Source: Lysobacter gummosus (GTDB taxonomy: Bacteria > Pseudomonadota > Gammaproteobacteria > Xanthomonadales > Xanthomonadaceae). Taken from it: a stretch of 64,000 nucleotides of DNA. Position numbers and translations under genes: made by a program. The notes under the pieces are model-generated. The model saw only the letters and a program-made list of their open reading frames with translations, was not told the DNA's origin and ran no database searches. Positions 44,403-52,793 of this stretch are shown in pieces (the first letter of the stretch is position 1; every line of letters starts with the position of its first letter). The stretch spans positions 5,208,001 through 5,272,000 of the forward strand of contig NZ_CP011131.1 of assembly GCF_001442805.1 (NCBI RefSeq), given 5' to 3'.

Positions 44403-46503
44403 GGCGGGGTTCTCCTTGCGCGATCCGGCCCAGTTCGTGCACGCGATCGCCCGATTGGATCCATTGGGTGCGGTGGGTCACGATGATCTTCATCCCCGGC
44501 CACTGGCGCAGATGACGCAGGATCGCGCCTTCGGTGGCGGCGTCGATGTCGCTGGTGAATTCGTCCAGCAGCATGACCGGGGCATGGCTGTACAGCAGGC
44601 GCGCCAGGGCGATGCGCTGGCATTGCCCGGCCGACAGGCTCTGGCCGACCGCGACCACCTGGGTCTGATAACCCAGCGGCCAGGCCACGACTTCATCGTG
44701 AATGCAGGCCGCGCGCGCGCAGCGCTCGATGCGCTCGACATCGGCCTGCGGATCGAACATGGCGATGTTCTGCGCGACGCTGCCGGCGAACAGCGCCGGA
44801 TGCTGATTGAGATAAGCCACCGCGGCCGCGCCCGCCGCGCCTTCGCGCTCGCCCTTGATGCGGATCTGCACGCTGCCGGCGTCGGGCAGCAACAGGCCGC
44901 CGATGAGTTTCAGCAAGGTGCTTTTGCCGCAACCCGAGGGCCCGACGATCACGTTCAGGCCGCGGTCGTCGAAACGCGCATTCAAATGCTCCAGCACCGG
45001 CGTGCCGGTGCCGAGGTAGGAGAAGCCCAGATCGCGCACCGTCACCTGGCTGGGTTCGTCCCACACCGGCGCCTGGGTGTCGGCCGGCGGCGCCGCGTCG
45101 TCCAGGCTCATCAGGCCCTGGATCGACTCGATGCGGTCGGCGTTGATCCGCACCACCACCAGCTGCATGAAGAACATCTGGATCGCGCGCACCGACGGGC
45201 CGGTCCAGCCGAGCAGGAAGTAGCAATAGAACGCGGTCTGGTCCGACAGGTCGATCGACGGAAATGCGACGAACAGCAGCAACAGCGCCGCGATCGGCAC
45301 CACCTTGTCCTGATAGGCGTACAAGGCCTCGAAGATGGCGTTGAGCTTGCCGCGCGCCTCCAGCCACTTCTGATGTTCGCCGAAGCGTTCCATCAGGCGA
45401 TCGGCGAAAACTTTCTCTTTTCGGTTGACCTTGACGTCCACCGCCATGGTCAGGGTCTCGGCCAGGGTGCTGTAGTAACCCGAATAGGCCAGCACTTCGC
45501 CGCCGGTCAGGCGCAGCAGGCGTTTCCAGCACGCCACCAGAACCACGGTCGACAGCAAGGTCAGGGCGAGGAACAGCAACGCGACCTGCGCGCTCTGGAA
45601 CGCCAGCACCGCCAAGGTCGCCACCAGCACGCCCGAATCCAGGATCAGGCCGGTGATGCGCGCGGACAGGAAGTCGCGCACGCCGGAGACCGAATTGACG
45701 CGAGCGATCAGGTCGCCGGCGGGCAGCAGCGAAAAGATCCGCAGCGGCAGCCGCAGCAGGCGATCGACGAAGCGGGTGATCAGGGATCGGTCCAGGCGCA
45801 GCTGGATCAGCAGCGACACCCGCGCCCGCATCCAGTGCGCGGCGACGAACGCCAGCGACAGCACCAGCAGCCCCACGCCCAACCCGGTCGCGCTGCCCTG
45901 GCCGCCGTAGGCCAGGAACGTCACCGCGCGGCTGAGCAGCCACGGGAAGGAAATCGTGGTGGCCACGGTCAGCGCGATCACGCTGAGCAGGAACAGCCAC
46001 AGCGACCAGTTCTCGCCGAGAAATTCATTGAACAACTGGCCCAGCGGCGAAGTCTTCGCGCCCGCGGGCATGGACGGATCGCGCTCGGCGCCGATGAATA
46101 CGCCGCTCCACTGCGACTGGAACTCGGCATGGGCGACGCGGCTTTCGCCGCTGGCCGGGTCCAGCACGGTGACTTCGCGCTCGTCGATGCCGCTGACCAC
46201 GACGAAATGCTCGCGACGCAGATGCACGATGACCGGCAACGCCACGTGCTTCAGAGCTTCCACGCCGCCGTCGCTGGCCCGCAGCGCGCGCGGACGCACG
46301 CCGCACATGCGCAGGACGTCGAGCATTTCCTTGGCCGACATGCCGCGCTGGCTGACCGGGTAGCGCGCCGCCAGCGCGAGCATGGGCATGCGCAATCCGA
46401 GTCCGGACAACAGCATCGAGATACAGGCGTGGCCGCAGTCGGCGGCCGAGGTCTGACTGACGAACTTGGTCCGGGCCGCGCCGCGCCGCGTTGAAGGATT
46501 CAC
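44380..46503 (-). CDS. lanT: C39-peptidase-containing lanthipeptide ABC exporter (LanT/AMS)
   Basis: A 707-residue bifunctional transporter that cuts the leader after a double glycine and exports the core. The N-terminal C39 peptidase has Gln17, Cys23 (SAADCGHACISMLL), His99 (REHFVVV) and Asp115 (VLDPASG), all intact. About six transmembrane helices follow (residues 160-430), then the ATPase: Walker A GPSGCGKST (from 521), signature LSAGQ, Walker B VMLLDEFTSDID. The signature reads LSAGQCQR rather than LSGGQxQR. Starts with GTG at 46503 and a weak ribosome-binding site. The precursor gene lies 240 bases upstream. Confidence 0.95.
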   Translation of the reverse strand: MNPSTRRGAARTKFVSQTSAADCGHACISMLLSGLGLRMPMLALAARYPVSQRGMSAKEMLDVLRMCGVRPRALRASDGGVEALKHVALPVIVHLRREHFVVVSGIDEREVTVLDPASGESRVAHAEFQSQWSGVFIGAERDPSMPAGAKTSPLGQLFNEFLGENWSLWLFLLSVIALTVATTISFPWLLSRAVTFLAYGGQGSATGLGVGLLVLSLAFVAAHWMRARVSLLIQLRLDRSLITRFVDRLLRLPLRIFSLLPAGDLIARVNSVSGVRDFLSARITGLILDSGVLVATLAVLAFQSAQVALLFLALTLLSTVVLVACWKRLLRLTGGEVLAYSGYYSTLAETLTMAVDVKVNRKEKVFADRLMERFGEHQKWLEARGKLNAIFEALYAYQDKVVPIAALLLLFVAFPSIDLSDQTAFYCYFLLGWTGPSVRAIQMFFMQLVVVRINADRIESIQGLMSLDDAAPPADTQAPVWDEPSQVTVRDLGFSYLGTGTPVLEHLNARFDDRGLNVIVGPSGCGKSTLLKLIGGLLLPDAGSVQIRIKGEREGAAGAAAVAYLNQHPALFAGSVAQNIAMFDPQADVERIERCARAACIHDEVVAWPLGYQTQVVAVGQSLSAGQCQRIALARLLYSHAPVMLLDEFTSDIDAATEGAILRHLRQWPGMKIIVTHRTQWIQSGDRVHELGRIAQGEPRHELPVYA

Positions 46504-46703
46504 GTGCTATTCGTCCAGGCTGGAGCCCGCGAGGGGCGCGCAAGCGACCCCGTCCGATCTGCGCCGCGATGGCCGGACGAACCGGCACGACGACCGCCGC
46601 GCGGGCCGCGCGAATACGCGTCGCGCTTTCGCGACGGGCATCCGGCGCCGCGCGACGCGTCGAGCATCGCGGCGTAAATCAGAGCTGAGGTCGCGGTCTC
46701 GAA

Positions 46704-46733
46704 GGAGCCGCCCGCTTGCGGCCAGGCGGCTCC
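46704..46733 (-). terminator. Stem-loop between precursor gene and lanT
   Basis: Perfect 9-bp GC stem (ggagccgcc / ggcggctcc) with a 12-base loop, 11 bases past the precursor stop codon. No long T-tract, so it may be a partial terminator or an mRNA 3'-end stabiliser. This position is typical of bacteriocin operons, where it keeps precursor mRNA in excess over the biosynthetic genes. Confidence 0.65.
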
Positions 46734-46743
46734 GGGAAGCCGA

Positions 46744-46935
46744 TCAGCAGTGACCGACACACACCGAGTGGCCGTTGGAACAGCCGCACTCGCCGGTGAA
46801 GGAACAAAGCCAACCGCAACCGCAGACTACCGGCTTACCGCCGAACAACGCTTCGAGATTTTCGTCCGAGAGTTCCTCGGCGAACGGGACCGCTGTCGTG
46901 CTTGGATCCTGGACGAGATCGTGTTGCTGCAACAT
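46744..46935 (-). CDS. lanA: Lanthipeptide precursor peptide (class II, double-glycine leader)
   Basis: A 63-residue precursor. Leader residues 1-33 are acidic and end in ELSDENLEALFGG, the standard double-glycine site for C39 exporters. The 30-residue core starts at Lys34 (KPVVCGCGWLC...). It has 7 Cys (core positions 5, 7, 11, 17, 19, 26, 30), 3 Ser (12, 20, 24), one Thr (14), one Trp and ends on Cys. The ATG at 46935 has GAGG eight bases ahead; the in-frame extension to 47019 has no such site. At most four thioether rings can form, leaving at least three Cys. First gene of the cluster. Confidence 0.93.
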   Translation of the reverse strand: MLQQHDLVQDPSTTAVPFAEELSDENLEALFGGKPVVCGCGWLCSFTGECGCSNGHSVCVGHC

Positions 46936-47424
46936 GGGGAAGTCCTCAGTTTTGGCCACGAGCCGATGCGCTGCGTGGGTCGATGCCCCCCTGACTTTCG
47001 ACGTTGCACTTGTTATCACGATGCCGCGCGCCGTTCCGAGGCCGTCGTCAAAGATCGTTTCGCTATGAGCTTATAACGTTTTTTCGACAGCGCTACGTCG
47101 CAGAAAAAATCTGCGAAATTTTTACATGAGGGCATCATCGTCTCACTTGCGTGCGCATGCGGCGGACATCGCTGCCGTTGTCTTGCATGCGGATCACTGC
47201 GCGCGACATGCAGCCGTTGATGCGCAGATCGCGGCGCGGCCATGGCGTTGCCGGCGCGATCGCGTCCGCGATGCGGCAGTCCAAGTGGCATCGGGGCGAT
47301 CCGTTAAATGGCCGTTGTCTCATCCAGGCGCGGCCGGCATCGTGGCCGCACGTCGAAGCCGCGTTCAGCGATGGGGCTCGCCCCCTGGCGTATTCAATTT
47401 TTTTCTCTCTCAGCGGAGCCCGCC
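46936..47424. promoter_or_regulatory. Divergent control region upstream of the lanthipeptide cluster
   Basis: A 489-bp region between the precursor (minus) and an NTF2-like gene (plus). 47040-47130 is distinctly AT-rich. On the minus strand a TTATAA near 47073 is a candidate -10 element, with a poor -35. At 47098-47116 is a perfect inverted repeat, tcgcaga-aaaaa-tctgcga, that could be an operator. No gene is supported in the region and no regulator gene lies in the cluster, so control is from elsewhere. Confidence 0.45.
47098..47116. repeat. Inverted repeat in AT-rich lan promoter region
   Basis: Perfect 7-bp arms around AAAAA, about 165 bases before the precursor start. On the plus strand AATTTTT follows, which resembles a terminator, but no plus-strand gene precedes it. 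An operator for the minus-strand cluster is the better reading. Confidence 0.5.
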
Positions 47425-47841
47425 GTGAAACTCGCCGTCATTCTCGCCCTGATTACCGCGCCGGCCTTCGCGACTGAATTGCCGCCGGACCTCGCCAAAG
47501 CGATCGACGACTACGACCGGGCTCAGGTTCGCAACGACACCGAGACGCTCGCGCGGCTGGTCGATGACGACTACATATTGGTCAATTCCGACGCGTCGGT
47601 GGAAAACAAGCAGCAGTTCCTGGCCGATTTCCATCTGCCCGGATTCAAGATCGATCCGTATGCGCTGCAGGAGCGGATACAAAAGGTCTGGGGCGACGGC
47701 GCGGTGATCGGCGGCCTGCTCCACCTGGGCTGGACGCAGGACGGCCGCCACCAGACGCGCACCCTGCGGGTGTCTTACGTCTGGGCGAAACGCGACGGCC
47801 GCTGGCGCGCCACCTACGGGCAGGTGACGCGCGTGCCTTGA
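47425..47841 (+). CDS. Secreted NTF2-like (DUF4440-type) protein
   Basis: A 138-residue exported protein. The GTG at 47425 starts a short signal peptide (VKLAVILALITAPAFATELP) and has GGAG upstream. The mature part has the DUF4440/SnoaL-like pattern (AIDDYDRAQVRNDTETLARLVDDDYILVNSDASVENKQQFLADF...VSYVWAKRDGRWRATYGQVTRVP). Function unknown. Convergent with the MBL-fold gene, one base between stops. Confidence 0.78.
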   Translation: MKLAVILALITAPAFATELPPDLAKAIDDYDRAQVRNDTETLARLVDDDYILVNSDASVENKQQFLADFHLPGFKIDPYALQERIQKVWGDGAVIGGLLHLGWTQDGRHQTRTLRVSYVWAKRDGRWRATYGQVTRVP

Positions 47842-47842
47842 G

Positions 47843-48715
47843 TTACACGCCCATCGCGATTTCCAGCAGAATCCGCCAGGCGTTCATGGGCAGCCATTCC
47901 TCGTAGCCGTCCCACTTCTCGTACTTCGGAAGTTTCACCGTGTTCGGGATTTTCATGAAGGGCGTGCCCTTGTTGAGCTCGGCGAGAATCGCCGCGCGCA
48001 GGTCGCGTAGATAATCCAGTTGCTCCGCGACGCTCGCCCGCGGCCCGACCGCCGCGTTGTGCGCATACATCACCTGGTCGAAATCGAGCTTGCCCATTTC
48101 GGCGAGGGTTCGCTCCCACTCGCGCGGCGAGAAATCGGGCATGTAGGCGAAGCCCACGCGCTTGGGCACGACCAGATCGACGGTGTAGATCGCATGTTCG
48201 TGCGGAAACTGGAATACGGTCATGCCTTCGCCGTGATTCGCGCCGAAGTAAAGCAGATTGATCGCGCCGTGCCCGAGCTTGAGTTCGTATCTGGATCCGG
48301 ACCAGGTTTTATCCGGCATGACGACATCGGGGCTGGGATGGCTTTTCAGCCAGTTCGCGGCCGCCTCGTGGCTCAGCACCGTCGCCCCTTGCGCCTTGAA
48401 CACTTCGCCGCCGCTGATGTGATCGTAGTGATTGTGCGAATACACCAGATACCGGATCGGCTTATCGGTCAATTGGCGTATGGCCTGCAACGAGGCCTCG
48501 GCGAATTCCTTGTCGAAGCTGTCCATGACGATCACGCCGTCGTCGGTGATCATGAAGGCGTTGAAAGCCATTCCGGCGCCGAAGCTGTAGAGCCCCGGTG
48601 CGACCTGGGTGGTCTGGTAAGCGGGATGCGCCTGCGCGGCGGGGCTGATCGCGCCTAAGCTTAAAACCATCGCGGCGAGCGTCAGCAGCCGGACCAACGG
48701 ATTATTGCAGCGCAT
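47843..48715 (-). CDS. Secreted MBL-fold metallo-hydrolase
   Basis: A 290-residue exported metallo-beta-lactamase-fold protein. Signal peptide LLTLAAMVLSLGAISPAAQAHP; metal motif YSHNHYDHISGG, then NHGEGMTVFQFP (His-116-like region), TVDLVVPKRVGF and a final MYAHNAAVG. Similar proteins are generic hydrolases, including the quinoprotein-relay type; true beta-lactamase activity is not implied. The ATG at 48715 is chosen because it begins the signal peptide. Confidence 0.85.
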   Translation of the reverse strand: MRCNNPLVRLLTLAAMVLSLGAISPAAQAHPAYQTTQVAPGLYSFGAGMAFNAFMITDDGVIVMDSFDKEFAEASLQAIRQLTDKPIRYLVYSHNHYDHISGGEVFKAQGATVLSHEAAANWLKSHPSPDVVMPDKTWSGSRYELKLGHGAINLLYFGANHGEGMTVFQFPHEHAIYTVDLVVPKRVGFAYMPDFSPREWERTLAEMGKLDFDQVMYAHNAAVGPRASVAEQLDYLRDLRAAILAELNKGTPFMKIPNTVKLPKYEKWDGYEEWLPMNAWRILLEIAMGV

Positions 48716-48916
48716 CGTTCGCAGCCTCGGATCACCAGGGCTCAGTATGGTCAGACCCTGTGTTCGGACCAGAGCCATTCACGCGATAAATCGAATGCCA
48801 CCGCGCTATTGGTCGCATGAGGCGTGAATTGTTACGCGACCTCCGCGCCCCTCTCACCGGGAGATAACGCCGCAGCGCTTATCCATGGGCGCTCCCATCC
48901 TGAAAGGCGCGATGCC

Positions 48917-49309
48917 ATGAACAGGTCGAATCAGAAAGGCGAGATCGAGCGGCTGGAGAAATCGTTCTGGCAGTCGATGCTGGACGGCGCGCCCGAAGTG
49001 GCCACCAGAATGCTGACCGAGCCCGCGGTGATGGTCAGCGCGCACGGCACGAACAAGTTCGACCATGCCGCTTACCTGAAGATGGCGAACGACGACAAGT
49101 TCAAGTTGACCGACTACGAAATATCCGGGATGGACGTTATTTTCCCGACCGACGATGTCGCCGTCGCCAGCTACCATGTAAACCAGAAGATGCAGATGAA
49201 CGGCAAACCCATGGAGATGGAGGTGTACGACACATCCACCTGGGTCAAGGTGGACGATCGCTGGCTGTGCGTGATGCATACCGAGAGCCCTGTCGCCTCG
49301 AAGCATTGA
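48917..49309 (+). CDS. NTF2-like (DUF4440-type) protein
   Basis: A 130-residue cytoplasmic NTF2-fold protein (EIERLEKSFWQSMLDGAPEVATRMLTEPAVMVSAHGTNKFDHAAYLKMA...VASYHVNQKMQMNGKPMEMEVYDTSTWVKVDDRWLCVMHTESPV). The conserved DTSTWVKxDGxWxCxxHTE end is typical of this group. Start at the second in-frame ATG (48917). Function unknown. Confidence 0.8.
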   Translation: MNRSNQKGEIERLEKSFWQSMLDGAPEVATRMLTEPAVMVSAHGTNKFDHAAYLKMANDDKFKLTDYEISGMDVIFPTDDVAVASYHVNQKMQMNGKPMEMEVYDTSTWVKVDDRWLCVMHTESPVASKH

Positions 49310-49503
49310 CCGCGCCGCCGCGCCCTTGATCAAAGCCGGGGCGCGGCGTTCGGGCCAACGAACATTTTCGGCGAGCGCGCCCGGCCGGCGCGCCAACCGT
49401 TGCCAACAATCGATCCGATGAGCGAGCATCCCCTCATGTCCGGGACGCCTCGCGAAACACTTGTCGAGCTTCGCCGGGCGAAGCCGACAAGAGAGGATCG
49501 AAA

Positions 49504-50307
49504 ATGCAGCAACCTTCAGGCCATCGCTCGCCGGCCGCGTATTTCGAGCGGGTCGATGCGAAGCGCTTTCGCGCCACCGAGCATGTCGGCGGCGGCTGGA
49601 ATCCCGCCGAACAGCACGTCGCTCCCTCCTTCGGCCTGCTCGCGCACGCGGTCGAGGCCGATCGCGACGCGCGCCGCAGCGACGGCTTGCGCCTCGCGCG
49701 CCTGTCCTACGACATTCTCGGCATCATTCCGATCGACGTCGTCGATATCGAGGTCGCCGTGCTCAGGCCCGGCCGCACCATCGAGTTGGTGGAAGCGCGC
49801 CTGAGCCACGCCGGCCGCGTCGCCCTGATCCTGCGCGCCTGGCTCATGCAGGAATACGACACCGCCGCCTTCGCCGGCACCTCGCTACCGCGCATCGCCC
49901 CACCGGAGCAGATGGAGCCGTGGGAGCCGGGCTCGGTATGGCCTGGCGGATTCGTCCGCAGCGTGGACGTGCGCCGCGCGCAGATCGAACCCGGGCGGGC
50001 GTCATATTGGCTGCGCACCGCGGTGGCCATGATCGACGGCGAGCAGGTCAGCGCGACCGCGCGGGCCTTGGGCATGCTCGACATCTCCAACGGCATCACG
50101 CCGCGGGCGACGCCGGAAGCTGTCGCATTTCCGAATCTCGATCTGACCGCGCATCTGTTCGCGCCGCCCAGCGGCGAATGGCTCGGGCTCGACACCACGG
50201 TCAGCTTCGGCGCGGGCGGTTTCGGCCTCACCCACAGCATCATTCACGACAGCGGCGGCCCTGTCGGCGCGGTGTCGCAATGCCTCACCGTCAGACCGCG
50301 TCTGTGA
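49504..50307 (+). CDS. Acyl-CoA thioesterase-like (double hot-dog) protein
   Basis: A 267-residue protein of the TesB-like thioesterase family (N-terminal hot-dog FRATEHVGGGWNPAEQHVAPSFGLLAHAVEAD...LARLSYDILGIIPIDVVDIEVAVLRPGRTIELVEARLSHAGRVALILRAWLM; C-terminal hot-dog EWLGLDTTVSFGAGGFGLTHSIIHDSGGPVGAVSQCLTVRP). Such enzymes hydrolyse acyl-CoAs. The C-terminal D-x-x-x-x-F-G-x-G-F-G block is well kept. GAGAGG precedes the ATG. Stands alone. Confidence 0.85.
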   Translation: MQQPSGHRSPAAYFERVDAKRFRATEHVGGGWNPAEQHVAPSFGLLAHAVEADRDARRSDGLRLARLSYDILGIIPIDVVDIEVAVLRPGRTIELVEARLSHAGRVALILRAWLMQEYDTAAFAGTSLPRIAPPEQMEPWEPGSVWPGGFVRSVDVRRAQIEPGRASYWLRTAVAMIDGEQVSATARALGMLDISNGITPRATPEAVAFPNLDLTAHLFAPPSGEWLGLDTTVSFGAGGFGLTHSIIHDSGGPVGAVSQCLTVRPRL

Positions 50308-50353
50308 TCGACGGGCCCGCCCCGCGGCAGGCCTGTCGCGACTATCCGCCGAC

Positions 50354-50803
50354 TTACTTCGGTGCGCCTTCCGGCGCCGTGGTCAGGATGTCGTCGTCCT
50401 TCGTCCACGCGGGCGTGGTGATGGCGTAGTACTCCAGCGCTTCGCCCTTGCTCGCGCGGATGGAACGCACGACGCTCGGCGGAATCAGGACGAACGAGCC
50501 CGGACGCACCGCGTGCGCCTTGTTGCCCAGCCATACCTCGCCGCGGCCCTTGAGCACGAAGAACGACTCTTCGCCGACCTTGTTATGGCTCCATGCGCTG
50601 GCGCGGCCCGGCTCCAGCCGGAACAACGCGACGCTGCCCTGATCGGTTTTAGCGCCCGGCGCGGCGCTGCGACCGGTGAGCTCCTGCAAGGAAACGCCCG
50701 GCGACACGGTGACGACAGGAAGATCGTCCGGATGCATGGCAGTCTGGGAATAAGCGCTGCTCGCGAAGGCAAGCAGGGCCAGGAGCGAGTACGAAGATTT
50801 CAT
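50354..50803 (-). CDS. Secreted cupin-domain protein
   Basis: A 149-residue exported single-cupin protein. Signal peptide MKSSYSLLALLAFASSAYSQ; cupin core GSVALFRLEPGRASAWSHNKVGEESFFVLKGRGEVWLGNKAHAVRPGSFVLIPPSVVRSIRA. Only one His of the usual metal site is present in motif 1 (WSHNKVGEE), so metal binding is uncertain. ATG 50818 is an alternative start. Function unknown. Confidence 0.75.
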   Translation of the reverse strand: MKSSYSLLALLAFASSAYSQTAMHPDDLPVVTVSPGVSLQELTGRSAAPGAKTDQGSVALFRLEPGRASAWSHNKVGEESFFVLKGRGEVWLGNKAHAVRPGSFVLIPPSVVRSIRASKGEALEYYAITTPAWTKDDDILTTAPEGAPK

Positions 50804-50889
50804 GCGAGCGCGCGGCATTGGGGAAGAACCCAGCATACACGGCGCGGATTTTTTTAAGGTATCGGTTGACTCAAGGTGCGCCGCGGACT

Positions 50890-51624
50890 TCAGGCTTGCG
50901 CCGGCGCGGGCCGCGGTTTGGCGATGTCGTCGCGCACTGTATCTTCGAACGTGCCGAAGCAGCACCGCCTTCCGTATTGGCCGAACGAAAACAGGCCTAT
51001 CGCCTGCGTATCGCGCTCCAGATGATCCGGCAACGGATGCGGAAGGCGACGACCGAGCGCGTGACTCTTCACCAGATAGTCGAGCTGCCGCAATACATAC
51101 TGCGGATCACCAGCCTGTTCGCGCGACGCCCACAATCGCTCGATGATCAGATGGTCCGAGGTGATAACGAAGCCCGCGACATACGTCAAGGCGCCGGTCC
51201 AACTGCGAACGAAATACAGGCGGTCGCCATAAAGGTACAGATCCCACTTGTCCTCCATCTGCTGCGCCTTGAACAAAGCGCCGTCCGCGATCGCGCCCTT
51301 GAGGGGATACACCAGCCGACTTTCGATTTCGACCGCATCTTGCGGCAGCGTACCGACATACTCCTGTCCCAGGCTGGCACGCAAGGCAGTAAAAGAAGTC
51401 GCGATGCGCTCATCCGAGGTCGTCGAAATCATCGTGCTGACGAAGGTCAGGCAATCGTAGCCTCCCACCGTGAAGGGATTTCGTGGATCGTCCTTGCCCA
51501 ACCAGCGAATGGGGAGCGGCGCAGCGGCAGCCGGCGGCTCGGCCGTGCCGGCCGGGCTCGCCTGCGCAGTGACGGGGGGCGCCGCTGGTTTGCTACGAAA
51601 CAGGTCGAAGATGGACTTGAACAT
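50890..51624 (-). CDS. Hypothetical protein
   Basis: A 244-residue protein with a Pro/Ala-rich low-complexity N-terminus (about residues 12-38) and a folded remainder (GYDCLTFVSTMISTTSDERIATSFTALRASLGQEYVG, WDLYLYGDRLYFVRSWTGALTYVAGFVI). No signal peptide or membrane segment. I do not recognise the family. Minus-strand neighbour of two other small unknown genes. Confidence 0.65.
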   Translation of the reverse strand: MFKSIFDLFRSKPAAPPVTAQASPAGTAEPPAAAAPLPIRWLGKDDPRNPFTVGGYDCLTFVSTMISTTSDERIATSFTALRASLGQEYVGTLPQDAVEIESRLVYPLKGAIADGALFKAQQMEDKWDLYLYGDRLYFVRSWTGALTYVAGFVITSDHLIIERLWASREQAGDPQYVLRQLDYLVKSHALGRRLPHPLPDHLERDTQAIGLFSFGQYGRRCCFGTFEDTVRDDIAKPRPAPAQA

Positions 51625-51691
51625 CGGTGGCTGTAATTCCGGGTAAATGAGGCTTTTTTAATCGCGGCTTCAGCCTTAATGACTGGCGTGT

Positions 51692-51991
51692 TCAATCGCT
51701 GCGCCGATACAGCTCTTCGAAAACCTGCTCCGGCATCCATGTCTCGTATTGCTCCGGCGTGCCAAGCTTTCGTACCACGACATAACCTGGAAAAATTCGC
51801 CCGCAGCTCGGCGGATCTTTCATGGACTGCTTGGAAGCCAGCTTCCCGAACCGCATCTTGTAATCAACATTGGACACGCCGGCAGCCCTGACCTTGCTGC
51901 CGTACCTCCGCGCCGTATCTCGATCGATGGCATCAAACAGATCCATCCTGCCTTGTTCGATGTAAGGCCGATTCCAGTCGTACTCATCCAT
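51692..51991 (-). CDS. Small hypothetical protein
   Basis: A 99-residue acidic/aromatic soluble protein (MDEYDWNRPYIEQGRMDLFDAIDRDTARRYGSKV...YKMRFGKLASKQSMKDPPSCGRIFPGYVVVRKLGTPEQYETWMPEQVFEELY). The ATG at 51991 has GGGGGAG nine bases ahead; a GTG two codons earlier sits too close to it. GC is lower than that of neighbours. The last block (GYVVVRKLGTPEQYETWMP..F) is a compact motif seen in short proteins of unknown role. Could be an effector- or immunity-type accessory gene; not provable here. Confidence 0.6.
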   Translation of the reverse strand: MDEYDWNRPYIEQGRMDLFDAIDRDTARRYGSKVRAAGVSNVDYKMRFGKLASKQSMKDPPSCGRIFPGYVVVRKLGTPEQYETWMPEQVFEELYRRSD

Positions 51992-52044
51992 TCGCACAAG
52001 CTCCCCCGTTGACTGCGAGCGATTGTGAATCCATACCAGACAGC

Positions 52045-52434
52045 CTATCTCCAGTTGTCAAGATAGAAATAGTAGGAGTGCTCCTCGCCGCCCGGCTCGA
52101 ACTCATAACGGTCGCAGCGCCCTTCCCTCGAGCCGTAGTTACATAGCGCCTGCTCGCGCATCATCACCGTTTTCGTGTCGGGAATGTTCTGTGACAACCA
52201 ATGTTTCTGCAGGCTCGTGCGAAACTTCCTGTCGCTACTTTTCATCTTGCGTCCGACCACGGTTATGACCACGGGCGACTCGGAGGTAGCGTAAGCCGCT
52301 GAAAATTTAAACTCCGGCCCGGAGCCTTCATGCGGATGCACCATCATGTCCGCAAATTTCTCCCGCTTCTGCGCCGCGGACACTCCGGAACTTCCCGCCG
52401 TAATCAGCAATGCGCAAACCAGTGCATATTTCAT
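52045..52434 (-). CDS. Secreted hypothetical protein
   Basis: A 129-residue exported protein: signal peptide MKYALVCALLITAGSSGVSAAQ, then a mature part with two Cys (LCNYGSREGRCDRYEF) likely to form a disulfide, ending HSYYFYLDNWR. The ATG at 52434 is preferred to the upstream in-frame GTG/ATG because it begins the signal peptide. No family recognised. Relatively low GC, like its upstream neighbour. Confidence 0.65.
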   Translation of the reverse strand: MKYALVCALLITAGSSGVSAAQKREKFADMMVHPHEGSGPEFKFSAAYATSESPVVITVVGRKMKSSDRKFRTSLQKHWLSQNIPDTKTVMMREQALCNYGSREGRCDRYEFEPGGEEHSYYFYLDNWR

Positions 52435-52793
52435 AAGCGGCCGCCTGTGGATTCGAGTCGATCGCCCCAAGAATACACGTCTCGATTTTCCTCGCGCCGC
52501 CCACTTAATCCCGCCACGCCGTCGTCACCCCCCAACCGCATTCAGCAACGCCGGAACAGGCCGCCGGGCCGACGGCTTTTCCGATACGGGCGGCAGCGCG
52601 GTTTACCGATATTCGTGCACTTCCACGCCGCCGACCGGCTGACGCACAATGGGGCGCAATTCGAAGGCCGCACACTGTCATCCATCGCGGATGACAGTTC
52701 GCCGATCACCTGTCGCAACCCATTGCTCGGACGCGGTGGCCAAGGCCTGGGTGAACGATCGGCCGCCCCTACGCTCCGCTTCGGAATACCACG
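52435..52793. other. Divergent intergenic region with an inverted repeat
   Basis: A 359-bp gap between a minus-strand secreted protein and the plus-strand M13 peptidase. It holds a perfect inverted repeat at 52675-52697 (ctgtcatcc-atcgc-ggatgacag, 9-bp arms), about 97 bases before the peptidase start, possibly an operator. No gene is supported inside. Confidence 0.5.

Noticed and set aside
46500..46760. Possible second lanthipeptide precursor between lanA and lanT
   Set aside because: The 86-codon frame lacks a double-glycine leader, has one Cys and is Arg/Gly-rich; it overlaps the end of lanA.
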